Counted from the first letter of the stretch, positions 9,099 through 18,519 are shown. The stretch: DNA of 64,000 bases from Gammaproteobacteria bacterium (GCA_013817245.1 JACDDA010000005.1:158921-222920); one strand, 5' to 3'. Numbers and translations are program-made. Notes: a model not told the origin generated them from the sequence alone.

Positions 9099-11498
9099 AT
9101 GTTAAAAAACGTACTAGCATTTTTTTTAGGCACTTTGCTGATTCACTTTGCCTGCGCAACGTTACCAGACTTGCGTTACTTTGGTGTATGGGTGTTGATC
9201 TTAGCATTGTGTTCATTGTGGCAGCGCCGCTTATTTTGGCTCGTTATGGCTTTTGGCCTAGGGGCGTTGTATGCCTTATTAAGTGCGCAAGCACGTCTTG
9301 CAGTAGCCTTGCCTGATGATTTAGAAGGCAAGAACGTGGTCGTTGAAGGTTATATCACTTCAATTCCCAGCGTGCAGGCGCGCAGTATACGGTTCGAGTT
9401 TGATATTGTTAAGTGGTCTGATCAGTATTTCTCGCCGGGTTCAGAAGTATCTTCGCCCATCTTATTGCCGCCGATGCGCGTGCGGTTAAATGTTTATGAT
9501 CCCTTACGTGCGCAATCAACCTGGTTGCCTGGTCAGCGTTTAATCTTGACGGTACGTTTAAAACAACCCCATGGTTTTATGAATCAGGGTGGTTTTGATT
9601 ATGAGCAATGGTTGTTCGCGCATAATTTACGTGCGACGGGTTATGTGCGAGAACAACATGCCGCATCGTTCGACAATCATTATCAGTTATTACGTTTGCG
9701 TTTTGCGGTATATCAGCAATTACAAACGTTGTTGCACGATATACCGCAAGCCGCTGTTATCACTGCGCTAGCATTAGGCGAAAGTGGTGATTTAGATGAT
9801 CAGCAATGGCAATTATTACGCGATACCGGCACGACGCATTTAATATCGATTTCTGGTTTGCATGTAGGCTTATTATTACTATTGGTTTATCACGCCTTGC
9901 AATGGTTGTTTAGACGGATTTGGCCACCAGCAACTTTTTGGACTGCGCAACAAGTAGCCATGTGCGGTGGCTTGTTAGCAGCATTTTTGTATGTTGAATT
10001 GGCAGCGTTTAGCGTTCCTACGCAGCGTTCTTTGCTGATGTTATTACTACCCTGTATTTATATTATGTGGCGCAAACAATTAGCCGCAACGCATTGTTAT
10101 GCAGTCGCGTTGCTCGTGGTGTTGTTATGGGATCCTTTTACGCCTTTGCAAATTGGTTTTTGGTTGTCATTTATAGCCGTAGCGGTTTTATTGTGGCTAG
10201 CCATGCGGCAACGTGTTGCGTCTACTTCATTAGTAGCAGCGCAATCAACATCGTTATGGCGACTGCGCGCGCAATCATTTGCGCAATCCTTGTGGACATT
10301 TTCGCGCCTACAAATTTTTTTGTTGCTGGTATTGTTGCCATTAACATTATTTGTATTTGGTAAGGCATCGTTCATTGGCGGCATTGCGAATTTTTTTGCT
10401 ATTCCATTAGTGGGCTTGGTGGTAGTGCCGAATATTTTATTGGCCTTGTTGATAATGCCGATCAGTGCGGAAGCGGCGCATGCTTTATTATATGTGGCGA
10501 ATATTTTGTTAGAGCTTCTGTGGTGGGGTTTGTCATGGGTAAGTCAGTTGCCGTGGGCGGTCTGGCCACTGACTTTGCCTTTCGCCATGGTGTGGCCGGG
10601 ATTAGTGTTCGCGACGATTTTAATAATGATGCCGGCAGGTTGGGGTTGGCGTTTACCAGGTTTATTGTTGTATGTGACTTTATTGCTGTGGCCAGCACCG
10701 CGTTTGCAACCCGGACAGCTAATGGTGCATGTATTAGATGTGGGTCAAGGCACTGCGGTGTTTTTGCAAACGGCTAAACATAACTTGTTATATGACACGG
10801 GTGCGCATTTTGGTGAAAACTCGGATGCTGCGCAGGTTGTTATTTTGCCGTTTTTACAAACACAAGGCGTGACTCATTTAGATCGTTTAGTGGTGTCGCA
10901 TGCGGATGATGATCACGCGGGTGGCGTGCAGTCTATTCTGAGTAATTTACCCGTAACGGATGTGTGGTTAGGAGAATGGTTAAAAACTCCGCTAGCCACC
11001 AAGACCAATATGACTTTTTGTCAGGTTGGCCAGCAGTGGCAATGGGATGAGGTGAGCTTCGAAATTTTATGGCCAGAAGGTGAGCAATATGTCGGTAATA
11101 ATCAATCCTGCGTTTTGAAAGTCTCTGTAGGCACGCAGGCGATATTGCTAACGGGCGATATTGAAGCGCCGGCCGAAGAGGCTTTATTGAGCGCGGCTAC
11201 TGATGTGCGCGCCACGATAATAGTAGTGCCCCATCATGGTAGTCGCAGTTCTTCAACGCCGGAATTTGTAAAAGCAGTGCAAGCCGAACTGGCTGTAGCG
11301 ACGACGGGTTACCGCAATCGTTACCGATTTCCGCGCGAGGAGGTGATGCAGCGTTATAGTGATAACGGCGCCGTTTGGTTAAACACCGCAACGGTGGGCG
11401 CGGTTGGCATATTACTGGATGCTGCGCATTGGCAGTTACAGTATCGTTGGCGGCTCAATCATCCGCATTATTGGCAGCATCCGGCGATTGCGGAATAA
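9099..11498 (+). CDS. comEC: DNA internalization protein ComEC/Rec2
   Basis: A 799-residue polytopic membrane protein expected to form the inner-membrane channel for single-stranded DNA in natural transformation. The N-terminal region has membrane helices and an OB-like segment (VVVEGYITSIP). The Competence domain follows with the motif TGTTHLISISGLHVGLL around residue 250. A C-terminal metallo-beta-lactamase-like domain begins near residue 545 (HVLDVGQGTAVF, SHADDDHAGG, PHHGSRSSS), so all domains are intact. An AGGA ribosome site precedes the ATG by about five bases. Other competence genes are not seen, so transformability cannot be judged from this window. Confidence 0.95.
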   Translation: MLKNVLAFFLGTLLIHFACATLPDLRYFGVWVLILALCSLWQRRLFWLVMAFGLGALYALLSAQARLAVALPDDLEGKNVVVEGYITSIPSVQARSIRFEFDIVKWSDQYFSPGSEVSSPILLPPMRVRLNVYDPLRAQSTWLPGQRLILTVRLKQPHGFMNQGGFDYEQWLFAHNLRATGYVREQHAASFDNHYQLLRLRFAVYQQLQTLLHDIPQAAVITALALGESGDLDDQQWQLLRDTGTTHLISISGLHVGLLLLLVYHALQWLFRRIWPPATFWTAQQVAMCGGLLAAFLYVELAAFSVPTQRSLLMLLLPCIYIMWRKQLAATHCYAVALLVVLLWDPFTPLQIGFWLSFIAVAVLLWLAMRQRVASTSLVAAQSTSLWRLRAQSFAQSLWTFSRLQIFLLLVLLPLTLFVFGKASFIGGIANFFAIPLVGLVVVPNILLALLIMPISAEAAHALLYVANILLELLWWGLSWVSQLPWAVWPLTLPFAMVWPGLVFATILIMMPAGWGWRLPGLLLYVTLLLWPAPRLQPGQLMVHVLDVGQGTAVFLQTAKHNLLYDTGAHFGENSDAAQVVILPFLQTQGVTHLDRLVVSHADDDHAGGVQSILSNLPVTDVWLGEWLKTPLATKTNMTFCQVGQQWQWDEVSFEILWPEGEQYVGNNQSCVLKVSVGTQAILLTGDIEAPAEEALLSAATDVRATIIVVPHHGSRSSSTPEFVKAVQAELAVATTGYRNRYRFPREEVMQRYSDNGAVWLNTATVGAVGILLDAAHWQLQYRWRLNHPHYWQHPAIAE

Positions 11499-11602
11499 GT
11501 AGGCCCATCGGTCGGCTTCGATACAAAGGCCAAAGTCAGGAAATAACTGACAAATTTCAGTATCATGGCGGCCTTGTGGTTTCTCATACGGAAGGTTAGA
11601 CG

Positions 11603-12220
11603 GTGATAGAGATTGTGATAGCGGGTGGCGTAATGATGATTCCGATCATTGCAGCGTCTATTTTGGCATTAGCGATTAGTGTTGAACGGCTCGTAACTTT
11701 ACGCAGCGACAAAGTTTTACCTCCAAAATTATTAGCACAAATATGGCAATGGGTTAAACAAGATGAATTAGATGAAGCGCGTTTATTGGCGATTCGAGAT
11801 AGTTCGCCTTTAGGTCGTGTGTTAGCGGCGGGTTTGGCTAATCGACAACATGCTCGTGACATTCTCAAAGAAAGCTTAGAAGACGAAGGTCGCCAGGTGG
11901 CGCATGAATTAGAACGTTTTCTGCCCGCACTGGGTACGGTTGCGGCAATTTCACCGCTGCTTGGATTGCTGGGTACTGTATTAGGCATGATCACTACGTT
12001 TACCGCAATTACTCAAGTGGGCGTAGGCGATCCTAGTAAATTGGCGAGCGGTATCTCGGTGGCCTTGATTACGACCGCCGCAGGTTTGTTAGTTGCGATT
12101 CCTAGTATGGTGATGCATCGTTATTTTCGCGGCAAAGTACACACGCTGATTATTCTGATGGAAGATCAAGCGCGTATGTTAGTTGAAGCACTGCATGGCG
12201 AGCGCGAAATTGCTGCTTAA
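11603..12220 (+). CDS. exbB: ExbB/TolQ-family proton channel protein
   Basis: A 205-residue MotA/TolQ/ExbB-type protein with three membrane helices: an N-terminal one (IAGGVMMIPIIAASILALAISVE) and two around residues 110-130 and 145-170 (SPLLGLLGTVLGMITTF; SGISVALITTAAGLLVAIP). The start is GTG, supported by GGAAGG eight bases upstream. With ExbD, 11 bp downstream, it forms an inner-membrane proton-driven motor for TonB-type energisation. No tonB gene is adjacent. An exbBD pair placed between comEC and the lipid A export and kinase genes is also found in Pseudomonas-type genomes, so the role could be tied to the envelope rather than to iron. Confidence 0.93.
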   Translation: MIEIVIAGGVMMIPIIAASILALAISVERLVTLRSDKVLPPKLLAQIWQWVKQDELDEARLLAIRDSSPLGRVLAAGLANRQHARDILKESLEDEGRQVAHELERFLPALGTVAAISPLLGLLGTVLGMITTFTAITQVGVGDPSKLASGISVALITTAAGLLVAIPSMVMHRYFRGKVHTLIILMEDQARMLVEALHGEREIAA

Positions 12221-12231
12221 GAGATACCAGT

Positions 12232-12654
12232 ATGAAATTTAGTAAGCCGCGACACGAAGAACAAGAAATAGATATTACGCCTTTAATTGACGTGGTATTT
12301 ATTTTGCTGATTTTTTTTATGGTGACAACCACGTTTCAAAAAGAAACCACATTGTCGATTAGTTTGCCTAAATCGTCTAAAGAAGCTAAACCCGTTATCA
12401 CCCCTCCATTAGAAATAGTCATTAATGCCCGTGGTCAGTTTTATATCGGCGGCCAAGAGTTAGTCAATAATCGCTTAGACACCGTAAAACAAGCACTCGC
12501 GAAATATACTGCTAACAACAAAGAACAACCTCTAATTATTCGCGCTGATGGTTTAGTCGCGCATCAATATGTAGTAACAGCGATGGATGCTGCAGCACAA
12601 TTAGGTTTACGCCGCTTATCAATCGCCACTATGCAAGCAAGTGATGCTCCATGA
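12232..12654 (+). CDS. exbD: ExbD/TolR-family protein
   Basis: A 140-residue protein with a single N-terminal membrane helix. The motif EIDITPLIDVVFILLIFF contains the Asp (about residue 19) that carries protons in this family, and a periplasmic domain follows. It partners with the ExbB encoded just upstream. The stop codon overlaps the start of the MsbA-LpxK ORF by four bases (ATGA), indicating a continuous operon from exbB to kdsB. Confidence 0.94.
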   Translation: MKFSKPRHEEQEIDITPLIDVVFILLIFFMVTTTFQKETTLSISLPKSSKEAKPVITPPLEIVINARGQFYIGGQELVNNRLDTVKQALAKYTANNKEQPLIIRADGLVAHQYVVTAMDAAAQLGLRRLSIATMQASDAP

Positions 12655-15539
12655 GCGTAATAACCGAACACAGCGCTAGCGGATTTAGTATCTATCGCCG
12701 TTTATTAACTTATCTCCGACCTTTTCGTGTGCAAGCATTATTAGTATTGTTAGGCATGACCTTGGCAGTAGCAGGCGAAGTTAGTACGGCTTGGTTAGTA
12801 AAAGATTTAGTTGATAAAGGCTTCATTGAAAAAGATGCTTCTTTTATTGCCATCATGCCGTGGCTTTTATTAGGTGTGGGTTTGGCTCGTGGTTTAGGCA
12901 ACTTCATTTCTGATTATTTTATGAATTGGATTGGGCGTGCGGTTATTAAACATTTGCGTTATGAAATGTTTACGAAAGTATTGCGCATGCCTACTAAACT
13001 ATACGATACCAGTACTTCCGGCGAGTTGATTGCTATATTTACTTATAATGTTGAGCAACTTGCGGAATCGTGTACCACCGTTATTACGACCTCAATTAAA
13101 GATACGGCCGTGGTGTTAGGTTTGATTGGCATGATGTTTTATCTGCATCCACCGTTAGCCAGTGTATTTTTGATTGCAGGGCCATTAGCTGCGTTGATTA
13201 TTGTTTCAGTTAGTTCACGATTGCGCAAAGCGAGCAAACGAATTCAAAAATCGGTCGGCGGCGTGACGCATATTGTGGGTGAGGCCGTTGATGGCAATCA
13301 GGTCGTCAAAATTTTCGGCGGCCAAGATGGTGAGCAACGCGTATTTGAGTCGGTTAATCAAAGTAATTTCCGTGAAAACATGCGTTTGGTGTTTACGCGT
13401 CAACTATCAACTTTTCTTATTCAATTGTCTGGCGGTGCAGTATTAGCTGCGATTGTTTATGTTGCGGCATCAGGTACTGTCGGCGTGGTGACTGCGGGCA
13501 TATTTTCAACTTTTTTAACGTCGATGGTGCGCATTTATCCGGCCTTGAAACACGTCTCAAGTATTAATGCGCAATTGCAAAAAGCAATTGCGGCCGCGCA
13601 ATCTATTTTTGATTTGCTAGATGGCGAAGAAGAAGTTGATGAAGGTAAGCAGGTGTTGGTGCGCGCTAGTGGCCAAATTGAATTTCGGAATATTAATTTT
13701 TCCTATGGCACTGATAAAGTCGATGTTTTAAAAAATATTAGCTTAAAAGCTGACGCCGGTAAAACCATCGCATTGGTGGGCCGATCGGGCAGTGGTAAAT
13801 CAACATTGGTTAAATTGATTCCTCGCTTATATGATTTTTCGCGCGGCGATATTTTGCTTGATGGCCGTAGCATTAAAGAGTATCGCCTAGCGGATTTACG
13901 CGATCAAATTTCTTTTGTGGGGCAAAACGTTACTTTGTTTCATGACACCGTCGCTAACAATATTGCTTACGGACGTTTGTCTGGTGCGCCGCGTGAAGAC
14001 ATTATTGCTGCAGCGAAAGCTGCGCATGCTATGGAATTTATTGAGCAATTGCCGGATGGCCTTGACACCATGGTCGGTGAAAATGGAATTTTGTTATCTG
14101 GTGGCCAGCGACAACGTTTAGCGATTGCGCGAGCATTATTAAAAGATGCGCCAATTTTGATTTTAGATGAAGCGACCTCTGCATTAGATTCTGAGTCGGA
14201 GCAATATATTCAAGCAGCGCTGGATAAATTAATTCAAAACCGAACCACTTTCGTCATTGCGCATCGCTTGTCTACCGTAGAAAACGCAGATTTGATTTTA
14301 GTGATGGATAAAAGTGAAATCGTTGAAATCGGTAATCACCACGAATTATTAAAAAAGAACGGCCAGTATGCTTCTTTGCATCGCATTCAATTTAAAACGG
14401 ATTCTGTAGAAGATGAAAGATTGCAACGAATATCACCTGCGGTATCGCGTGCTGAGTTTGATGAGGATGCTGAAGACAGCGAAGAAATAATTTTGTATCA
14501 ACAACATAATTTTTTATCCGAGCAAAAAGGTGCGAGTATCTGGGACCGTATGTGGTATGGCCATCATCCATTAGCGCAATTGTTAGCGCCTTTGGGTTAT
14601 GTATTTGGGTTGTTGGCAACAACACGTCGTTTGATGTATCGCTGGGGTATGTTGAAGCGTAAAAAAATGCCCGTGCCGGTTATTGTAATTGGTAATATCA
14701 CCGTAGGTGGTACAGGTAAAACACCATTAGTTATTTGGATGGCGCTGCATTTACAAAAATTAGGTTACCGTCCTGGTATTGTAAGTCGCGGATATAAAGG
14801 CAAAGCTAAGGAATGGCCATTATTAGTAACGGAAAATACCGATCCACGTTTATGTGGTGACGAGCCTTTATTAGTAGTAAAGCGCACACAATGTCCCGTG
14901 GTGATTGCGCCGTCGCGGCCTGCGGCTGCGCAGGCATTATTAGAATGGACGGATTGCGATATCATTATTTCAGATGATGGTTTGCAGCATTATGCATTAG
15001 AGCGTGATATTGAAATTGTTGTTGCCGATGGTGCACGGGGTTTTGGTAATGGTTTGTTATTGCCTGCAGGTCCTATGCGCGAAACTAAAACTCGTTTGCA
15101 AGCAGTGGATTATGTCATTGTGAATGGTGCGCGTTTGCCGGGTGCTTACTCCATGCGCGTTAAAGGCGATATGTTAATTAATTTAGCTGATATAAATCAG
15201 CAACGACCTTTACAAACATTACATGGTTTAACCGTGCATGCGGTAGCAGCGATTGGCAATCCAGAACGTTTTTTTGATTTATTGCGTAGGCAAGGTTTGG
15301 AAGTGATCGAACATCGTTTTATGGATCATCATAGTTTTAGTGCAACTAACTTGCGTTTTAATAATGATTTTCCCGTTGTCATGACGGAAAAAGATGCGGT
15401 TAAATGTGGCCACTTAGTATCAAAGTTTCCGCCGGAACGTTTGTGGTATTTACCTATAGAAGCGGTATTGGCGGAAGAATTTGTGGTGAAATTAGATAAT
15501 CAATTAAAGGCATTAAATAATGGACCCCAAACTACTTGA
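12651..15539 (+). CDS. MsbA-LpxK fusion: lipid A flippase joined to tetraacyldisaccharide 4'-kinase
   Basis: One 962-residue reading frame contains two complete proteins. Residues 1-580 are MsbA: a six-helix ABC exporter domain, then Walker A GRSGSGKST (about 377-385), signature LLSGGQRQRLAIARAL, Walker B ILILDEATSALDS and the H-loop AHRLS. Residues 628-962 are LpxK, the kinase that makes lipid IVA: MWYGHHPLAQLLAPL, P-loop GGTGKT (686-691), VSRGYKGK and DDGLQHYALERD. I retranslated 14379-14565 and found no stop. The junction is an acidic linker of about 45 residues. An in-frame ATG at 14550 (Met634) could start a separate LpxK but lacks a close ribosome site. In most relatives msbA and lpxK are adjacent separate genes. 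Confidence 0.93.
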   Translation: MSVITEHSASGFSIYRRLLTYLRPFRVQALLVLLGMTLAVAGEVSTAWLVKDLVDKGFIEKDASFIAIMPWLLLGVGLARGLGNFISDYFMNWIGRAVIKHLRYEMFTKVLRMPTKLYDTSTSGELIAIFTYNVEQLAESCTTVITTSIKDTAVVLGLIGMMFYLHPPLASVFLIAGPLAALIIVSVSSRLRKASKRIQKSVGGVTHIVGEAVDGNQVVKIFGGQDGEQRVFESVNQSNFRENMRLVFTRQLSTFLIQLSGGAVLAAIVYVAASGTVGVVTAGIFSTFLTSMVRIYPALKHVSSINAQLQKAIAAAQSIFDLLDGEEEVDEGKQVLVRASGQIEFRNINFSYGTDKVDVLKNISLKADAGKTIALVGRSGSGKSTLVKLIPRLYDFSRGDILLDGRSIKEYRLADLRDQISFVGQNVTLFHDTVANNIAYGRLSGAPREDIIAAAKAAHAMEFIEQLPDGLDTMVGENGILLSGGQRQRLAIARALLKDAPILILDEATSALDSESEQYIQAALDKLIQNRTTFVIAHRLSTVENADLILVMDKSEIVEIGNHHELLKKNGQYASLHRIQFKTDSVEDERLQRISPAVSRAEFDEDAEDSEEIILYQQHNFLSEQKGASIWDRMWYGHHPLAQLLAPLGYVFGLLATTRRLMYRWGMLKRKKMPVPVIVIGNITVGGTGKTPLVIWMALHLQKLGYRPGIVSRGYKGKAKEWPLLVTENTDPRLCGDEPLLVVKRTQCPVVIAPSRPAAAQALLEWTDCDIIISDDGLQHYALERDIEIVVADGARGFGNGLLLPAGPMRETKTRLQAVDYVIVNGARLPGAYSMRVKGDMLINLADINQQRPLQTLHGLTVHAVAAIGNPERFFDLLRRQGLEVIEHRFMDHHSFSATNLRFNNDFPVVMTEKDAVKCGHLVSKFPPERLWYLPIEAVLAEEFVVKLDNQLKALNNGPQTT

Positions 15540-15720
15540 ATTATTGCGTTGCCCACAAAGTGGCGCGCCGTTAGTATATTGGTCAGAATCAGCATTATTA
15601 GTTTGTGCACTCAGCAAGCGTGCTTATCCGGTGATTGATGGTATTCCAGTATTATTAATTGCTGAATCACGCATGCTCAGCAGTGAAGAACTACAACGGC
15701 TTGTGGTACCAAGCGCGTGA
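15520..15720 (+). CDS. Trm112-family small protein
   Basis: A 66-residue protein of the Trm112/UPF0434 family. It opens with [18 protein letters not shown] and has the short basic [15 protein letters not shown] segment. It keeps the first Cys and has a second Cys in LLVCALS, but lacks the four-Cys zinc site of eukaryotic Trm112. The gene overlaps the end of the MsbA-LpxK ORF by 20 bases and the start of kdsB by four bases. Position between lpxK and kdsB is conserved in gammaproteobacteria. Its bacterial role is not established. Confidence 0.9.
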   Translation: MDPKLLELLRCPQSGAPLVYWSESALLVCALSKRAYPVIDGIPVLLIAESRMLSSEELQRLVVPSA

Positions 15721-16457
15721 CATCTTTTTGTGTAGCCATTCCGGCACGTTATCAATCGACGCGTTTTCCTGGCAAGCCTTTAGTTGAGATTCATGGTAAG
15801 CCGATGGTGCAGCATGTTTATGAACGTGCGGTAGCGAGTGGTGCAACGCGTGTTGTTGTTGCAACGGATGATCAACGTATTGCGCAGGTTGTGCGGGCGT
15901 TTGGTGGTGAAGTGTGTATGACACGTGCACATCCTTCGGGTACTGATCGTCTTGCCGAAGTCGTACAACAATTAAATTTATCAGACGACACTATTTTAGT
16001 GAATGTGCAAGGCGATGAACCGATGATTCCGCCGCTGAATATTGCGCAAGTTGCGCACAATCTGGCGCAACATACCGACGCATCCATCGCGACCTTGGTG
16101 GTGCCAATTGAAGATGCAGAAGAACGAGATAATCCTAATATAGTGAAAGTGGTATTTAATCAGCAAGGTTATGCTTTGTACTTTAGCCGCGCAGCCATTC
16201 CCTATGTGCGGGATCAGCAGGATGTGGCACAGGCGAAATACTATCGACATATTGGTATTTATGCGTATCGCGCAGCTTATCTTGGACGTTATACTGCGCA
16301 GCCGCCAGCACCCATGGAGCAGGCGGAATGTTTAGAACAATTACGTGCTTTGTATTTAGGTGATCGTATTCACGTTGCCATTGCGCAACAAACACCGCCG
16401 CCGGGGATTGATACGCCGGAAGATTTAGTAAAATTACTGCAAGCTATAACTTCTTAA
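15717..16457 (+). CDS. kdsB: 3-deoxy-manno-octulosonate cytidylyltransferase (CMP-KDO synthetase)
   Basis: A 246-residue enzyme that activates KDO with CTP for lipopolysaccharide inner-core synthesis. The N-terminal nucleotide-binding motif [15 protein letters not shown] is followed by [16 protein letters not shown] and RHIGIYAYR, all typical of KdsB. The start is a GTG at 15717 that overlaps the preceding stop (GTGA), and the ATGs further in would remove the nucleotide-binding motif. It is the last gene of the envelope operon running from exbB. Confidence 0.95.
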   Translation: MTSFCVAIPARYQSTRFPGKPLVEIHGKPMVQHVYERAVASGATRVVVATDDQRIAQVVRAFGGEVCMTRAHPSGTDRLAEVVQQLNLSDDTILVNVQGDEPMIPPLNIAQVAHNLAQHTDASIATLVVPIEDAEERDNPNIVKVVFNQQGYALYFSRAAIPYVRDQQDVAQAKYYRHIGIYAYRAAYLGRYTAQPPAPMEQAECLEQLRALYLGDRIHVAIAQQTPPPGIDTPEDLVKLLQAITS

Positions 16458-16488
16458 TTAATTGCATAAAGACGTGAGGAAATAAACT

Positions 16489-17085
16489 ATGTCGAATCGC
16501 ACGCGAGATTTACCTGCCATGTCCGGTTTACCGGCGATCATTCGTGAATTACGTCATCACGAATTTTCCCGCCAAGGTTTGGCATTAGTTTTTTTGGGCT
16601 TGTTTGCTTATGTCGGAATGCCGTGGTCATTTACTTGGTTTGTAATCGGCGCGAGTTTAGCGGTGATTGGCCAATTAATTCGTTTGTGGGCTTCTGGGCA
16701 TGTGAAGAAAAATAAAATTTTAGCAACTGATGGTCCTTATGCGTTTGTTCGCCATCCTTTATATGTAGGTAATATTGTGGTGTTAATTGGTTTGGCCATT
16801 GCCAGTGGCGTATGGTGGACCTTTCCATTATTAGTTTGGTTTTTTTGGTTTTATTACCCCACCGCTATTAGTTACGAAGATAATAAATTAGGTCGTTTGT
16901 TTGGTAGTCAGTGGGCCGAGTGGCGCGCTCGTACTCATGCTTTATTGCCGCGTTATATTCCCGAAAACCAAGGCGCGAGTAGTGCTTGGTCATTTAAACA
17001 AAGTCTGATTGGCAATGGCGAACCTATTATTGTTGCGTATTTATTAGGCTGCTTGTTGTGGCTTTATTTAAAAATCCCCGTTTAA
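16489..17085 (+). CDS. Isoprenylcysteine/phospholipid methyltransferase-family membrane protein
   Basis: A 198-residue integral membrane protein with about four to five helices and the ICMT/PEMT signature GPYAFVRHPLYVGNIVVLIG followed by the Glu-containing YYPTAISYEDNKLGRLFG. Such proteins use S-adenosylmethionine to methylate small lipophilic or lipid substrates at the membrane. The substrate cannot be inferred, because bacterial members are mostly uncharacterised. An ATG start with GTGAGG upstream is well supported. The next gene encodes a kinase-like protein 53 bp downstream on the same strand. Confidence 0.82.
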   Translation: MSNRTRDLPAMSGLPAIIRELRHHEFSRQGLALVFLGLFAYVGMPWSFTWFVIGASLAVIGQLIRLWASGHVKKNKILATDGPYAFVRHPLYVGNIVVLIGLAIASGVWWTFPLLVWFFWFYYPTAISYEDNKLGRLFGSQWAEWRARTHALLPRYIPENQGASSAWSFKQSLIGNGEPIIVAYLLGCLLWLYLKIPV

Positions 17086-17138
17086 TTTTCTGCTGCATCC
17101 TATTGTTCGTTGATTAGGACGTAAAGGAAGCCTTCGTT

Positions 17139-17882
17139 TTGCAACAACCTCGTACTGTTAATGCGCCTGACACTGTAGCTTTGCTACAGTGGTTGGGCAG
17201 TGATCAAGCGGTGCCGATTGCGGATGGATATCAAGGCGCTGCTTATTTATTTCAACAAGCAGGGCAGCGTTGGATTATCAAAACCATTCCACCGAGTCGA
17301 TTTTTCTCCTGGCTTTATCTTTATATGTTGCGCCGCGAATACGCGGTTTATCTGCAACTTATTGGTTTTGAAGGCGTGCCGATTTGTTTTGGTTTGCTAA
17401 ATGGTCGCTATTTGATTTTAGAATACATTGAAGGTGAAAGTTTACGTTCGGCGGTATTTGCGAATGACGCCGCCCGCGAGCGATTTTTTGAGCGTTTATT
17501 GCAATTGTTACAAGCCTTGCATGCGCGCAACATAGTGCATAGTGATTTAAAAAAGAAAGATAATATTTTAGTCACGAATCATGAATATCCTTGTTTAATT
17601 GATTTTGGTGCTGCCATTATTAAGCGTAGCGATTGGCATGTTGTGAATGCCTATTTGTTTTATTTGGGCAGACGTTTCGATTTAAATGCGTGGGTTAAAC
17701 ATAAATATCGAAGAGTTTACGCCAACGTCAGCGACGTTGATCGGCAATATTTACAACGCACGTATATTGAACGTTTTACGCATCAATTGCGCGATCCAAA
17801 ACCGTGGTTAATACCCATGTGTCGTTGGCTGTTAAGTGGTTTTGTTTTGGGTTTAATAGCGGTTTACTTATATCGGAACTAA
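17139..17882 (+). CDS. Kinase-fold protein, LPS-kinase/RIO-like, membrane tethered
   Basis: A 247-residue protein with a compact protein-kinase-like fold. Visible elements are a Lys in RWIIKTIPPS (probable ATP-binding Lys), LILEYIEGESLR as the hinge, the catalytic loop HSDLKKKDNIL with Asp and Asn, and DFGAA as the metal-binding DFG. A C-terminal hydrophobic helix (WLLSGFVLGLIAVYLY) suggests attachment to the inner membrane. It starts at TTG (17139), chosen because AAAGGAAG lies eight bases upstream. The layout resembles small bacterial kinases such as WaaP/Kdo kinases that phosphorylate LPS sugars, and the location after kdsB fits that, but the substrate is unproven. Confidence 0.78.
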   Translation: MQQPRTVNAPDTVALLQWLGSDQAVPIADGYQGAAYLFQQAGQRWIIKTIPPSRFFSWLYLYMLRREYAVYLQLIGFEGVPICFGLLNGRYLILEYIEGESLRSAVFANDAARERFFERLLQLLQALHARNIVHSDLKKKDNILVTNHEYPCLIDFGAAIIKRSDWHVVNAYLFYLGRRFDLNAWVKHKYRRVYANVSDVDRQYLQRTYIERFTHQLRDPKPWLIPMCRWLLSGFVLGLIAVYLYRN

Positions 17883-17931
17883 GGTTTTTATATATTTTAA
17901 TTCAGCATCACATGCGAATGAGGAGTGACTC

Positions 17932-18519
17932 ATGCAGTGGAAAATTCTAGCGCAAGAAACGGCGTATCAAGGTTTTTTTAAATTAGAAAAATATCAATTT
18001 GAATATGCGCGTTTTCATGGCGGCACTTATGTAGTGACGCGAGAAGTTTTTGAGCGGGGTAATGCTGCCGCTGTTTTACCGTATGATCCGCAACGTGACG
18101 CAGTGGTATTAGTTGAGCAGTTTCGTCCCGGCGCCATACGCAGCGATCAGTCGCCTTGGTTAATTGAATTAATCGCCGGCATGATGAGCATGGAAGAAAA
18201 TGCGGCAGAAGTAGTGCGTCGTGAAGCGTTAGAAGAAGCAAAATGTTATTTGTCTGCCATTGAGCCCATTGCAGAATATTTAGTAAGTCCCGGTGGCACT
18301 ACTGAAAAAGTGAGTTTATTTTGTGCGTGCACCAATTCTGAAGGCTTGGGCGGTGTACATGGTTTGGCCGCGGAGCATGAAGATATTCGTGTGCATGTCA
18401 TTCCGCGTTTGCAAGCGATGGAGTGGATGGCAAAAGGCCGACTGAATAATGCGATGTCATTGATCGCATTGTTATGGTTGGAGCAACATTACCAACGTTT
18501 GCAGACACAATGGCGCTAA
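17932..18519 (+). CDS. nudF: Nudix hydrolase, ADP-ribose pyrophosphatase-like
   Basis: A 195-residue Nudix protein similar to NudF/TrgB, which hydrolyses ADP-ribose to AMP and ribose 5-phosphate. The Nudix box runs from GMMSMEEN to RREALEEAK, with the metal-binding Glu residues conserved. The residue normally Gly after EE-x is Lys here (EEAKC rather than EEAGx). N-terminal features (FERGNAAAVLPYDP, VVLVEQFRPGA) match the ADP-ribose subgroup. A GAGGAG ribosome site precedes the ATG. A 14-bp tandem repeat begins directly after the stop codon. Confidence 0.88.
   Translation: MQWKILAQETAYQGFFKLEKYQFEYARFHGGTYVVTREVFERGNAAAVLPYDPQRDAVVLVEQFRPGAIRSDQSPWLIELIAGMMSMEENAAEVVRREALEEAKCYLSAIEPIAEYLVSPGGTTEKVSLFCACTNSEGLGGVHGLAAEHEDIRVHVIPRLQAMEWMAKGRLNNAMSLIALLWLEQHYQRLQTQWR

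Noticed and set aside
11596..11994. 132-codon minus-strand frame opposite exbB
   Set aside because: Covered by the well-supported exbB gene, and its translation has no family resemblance.
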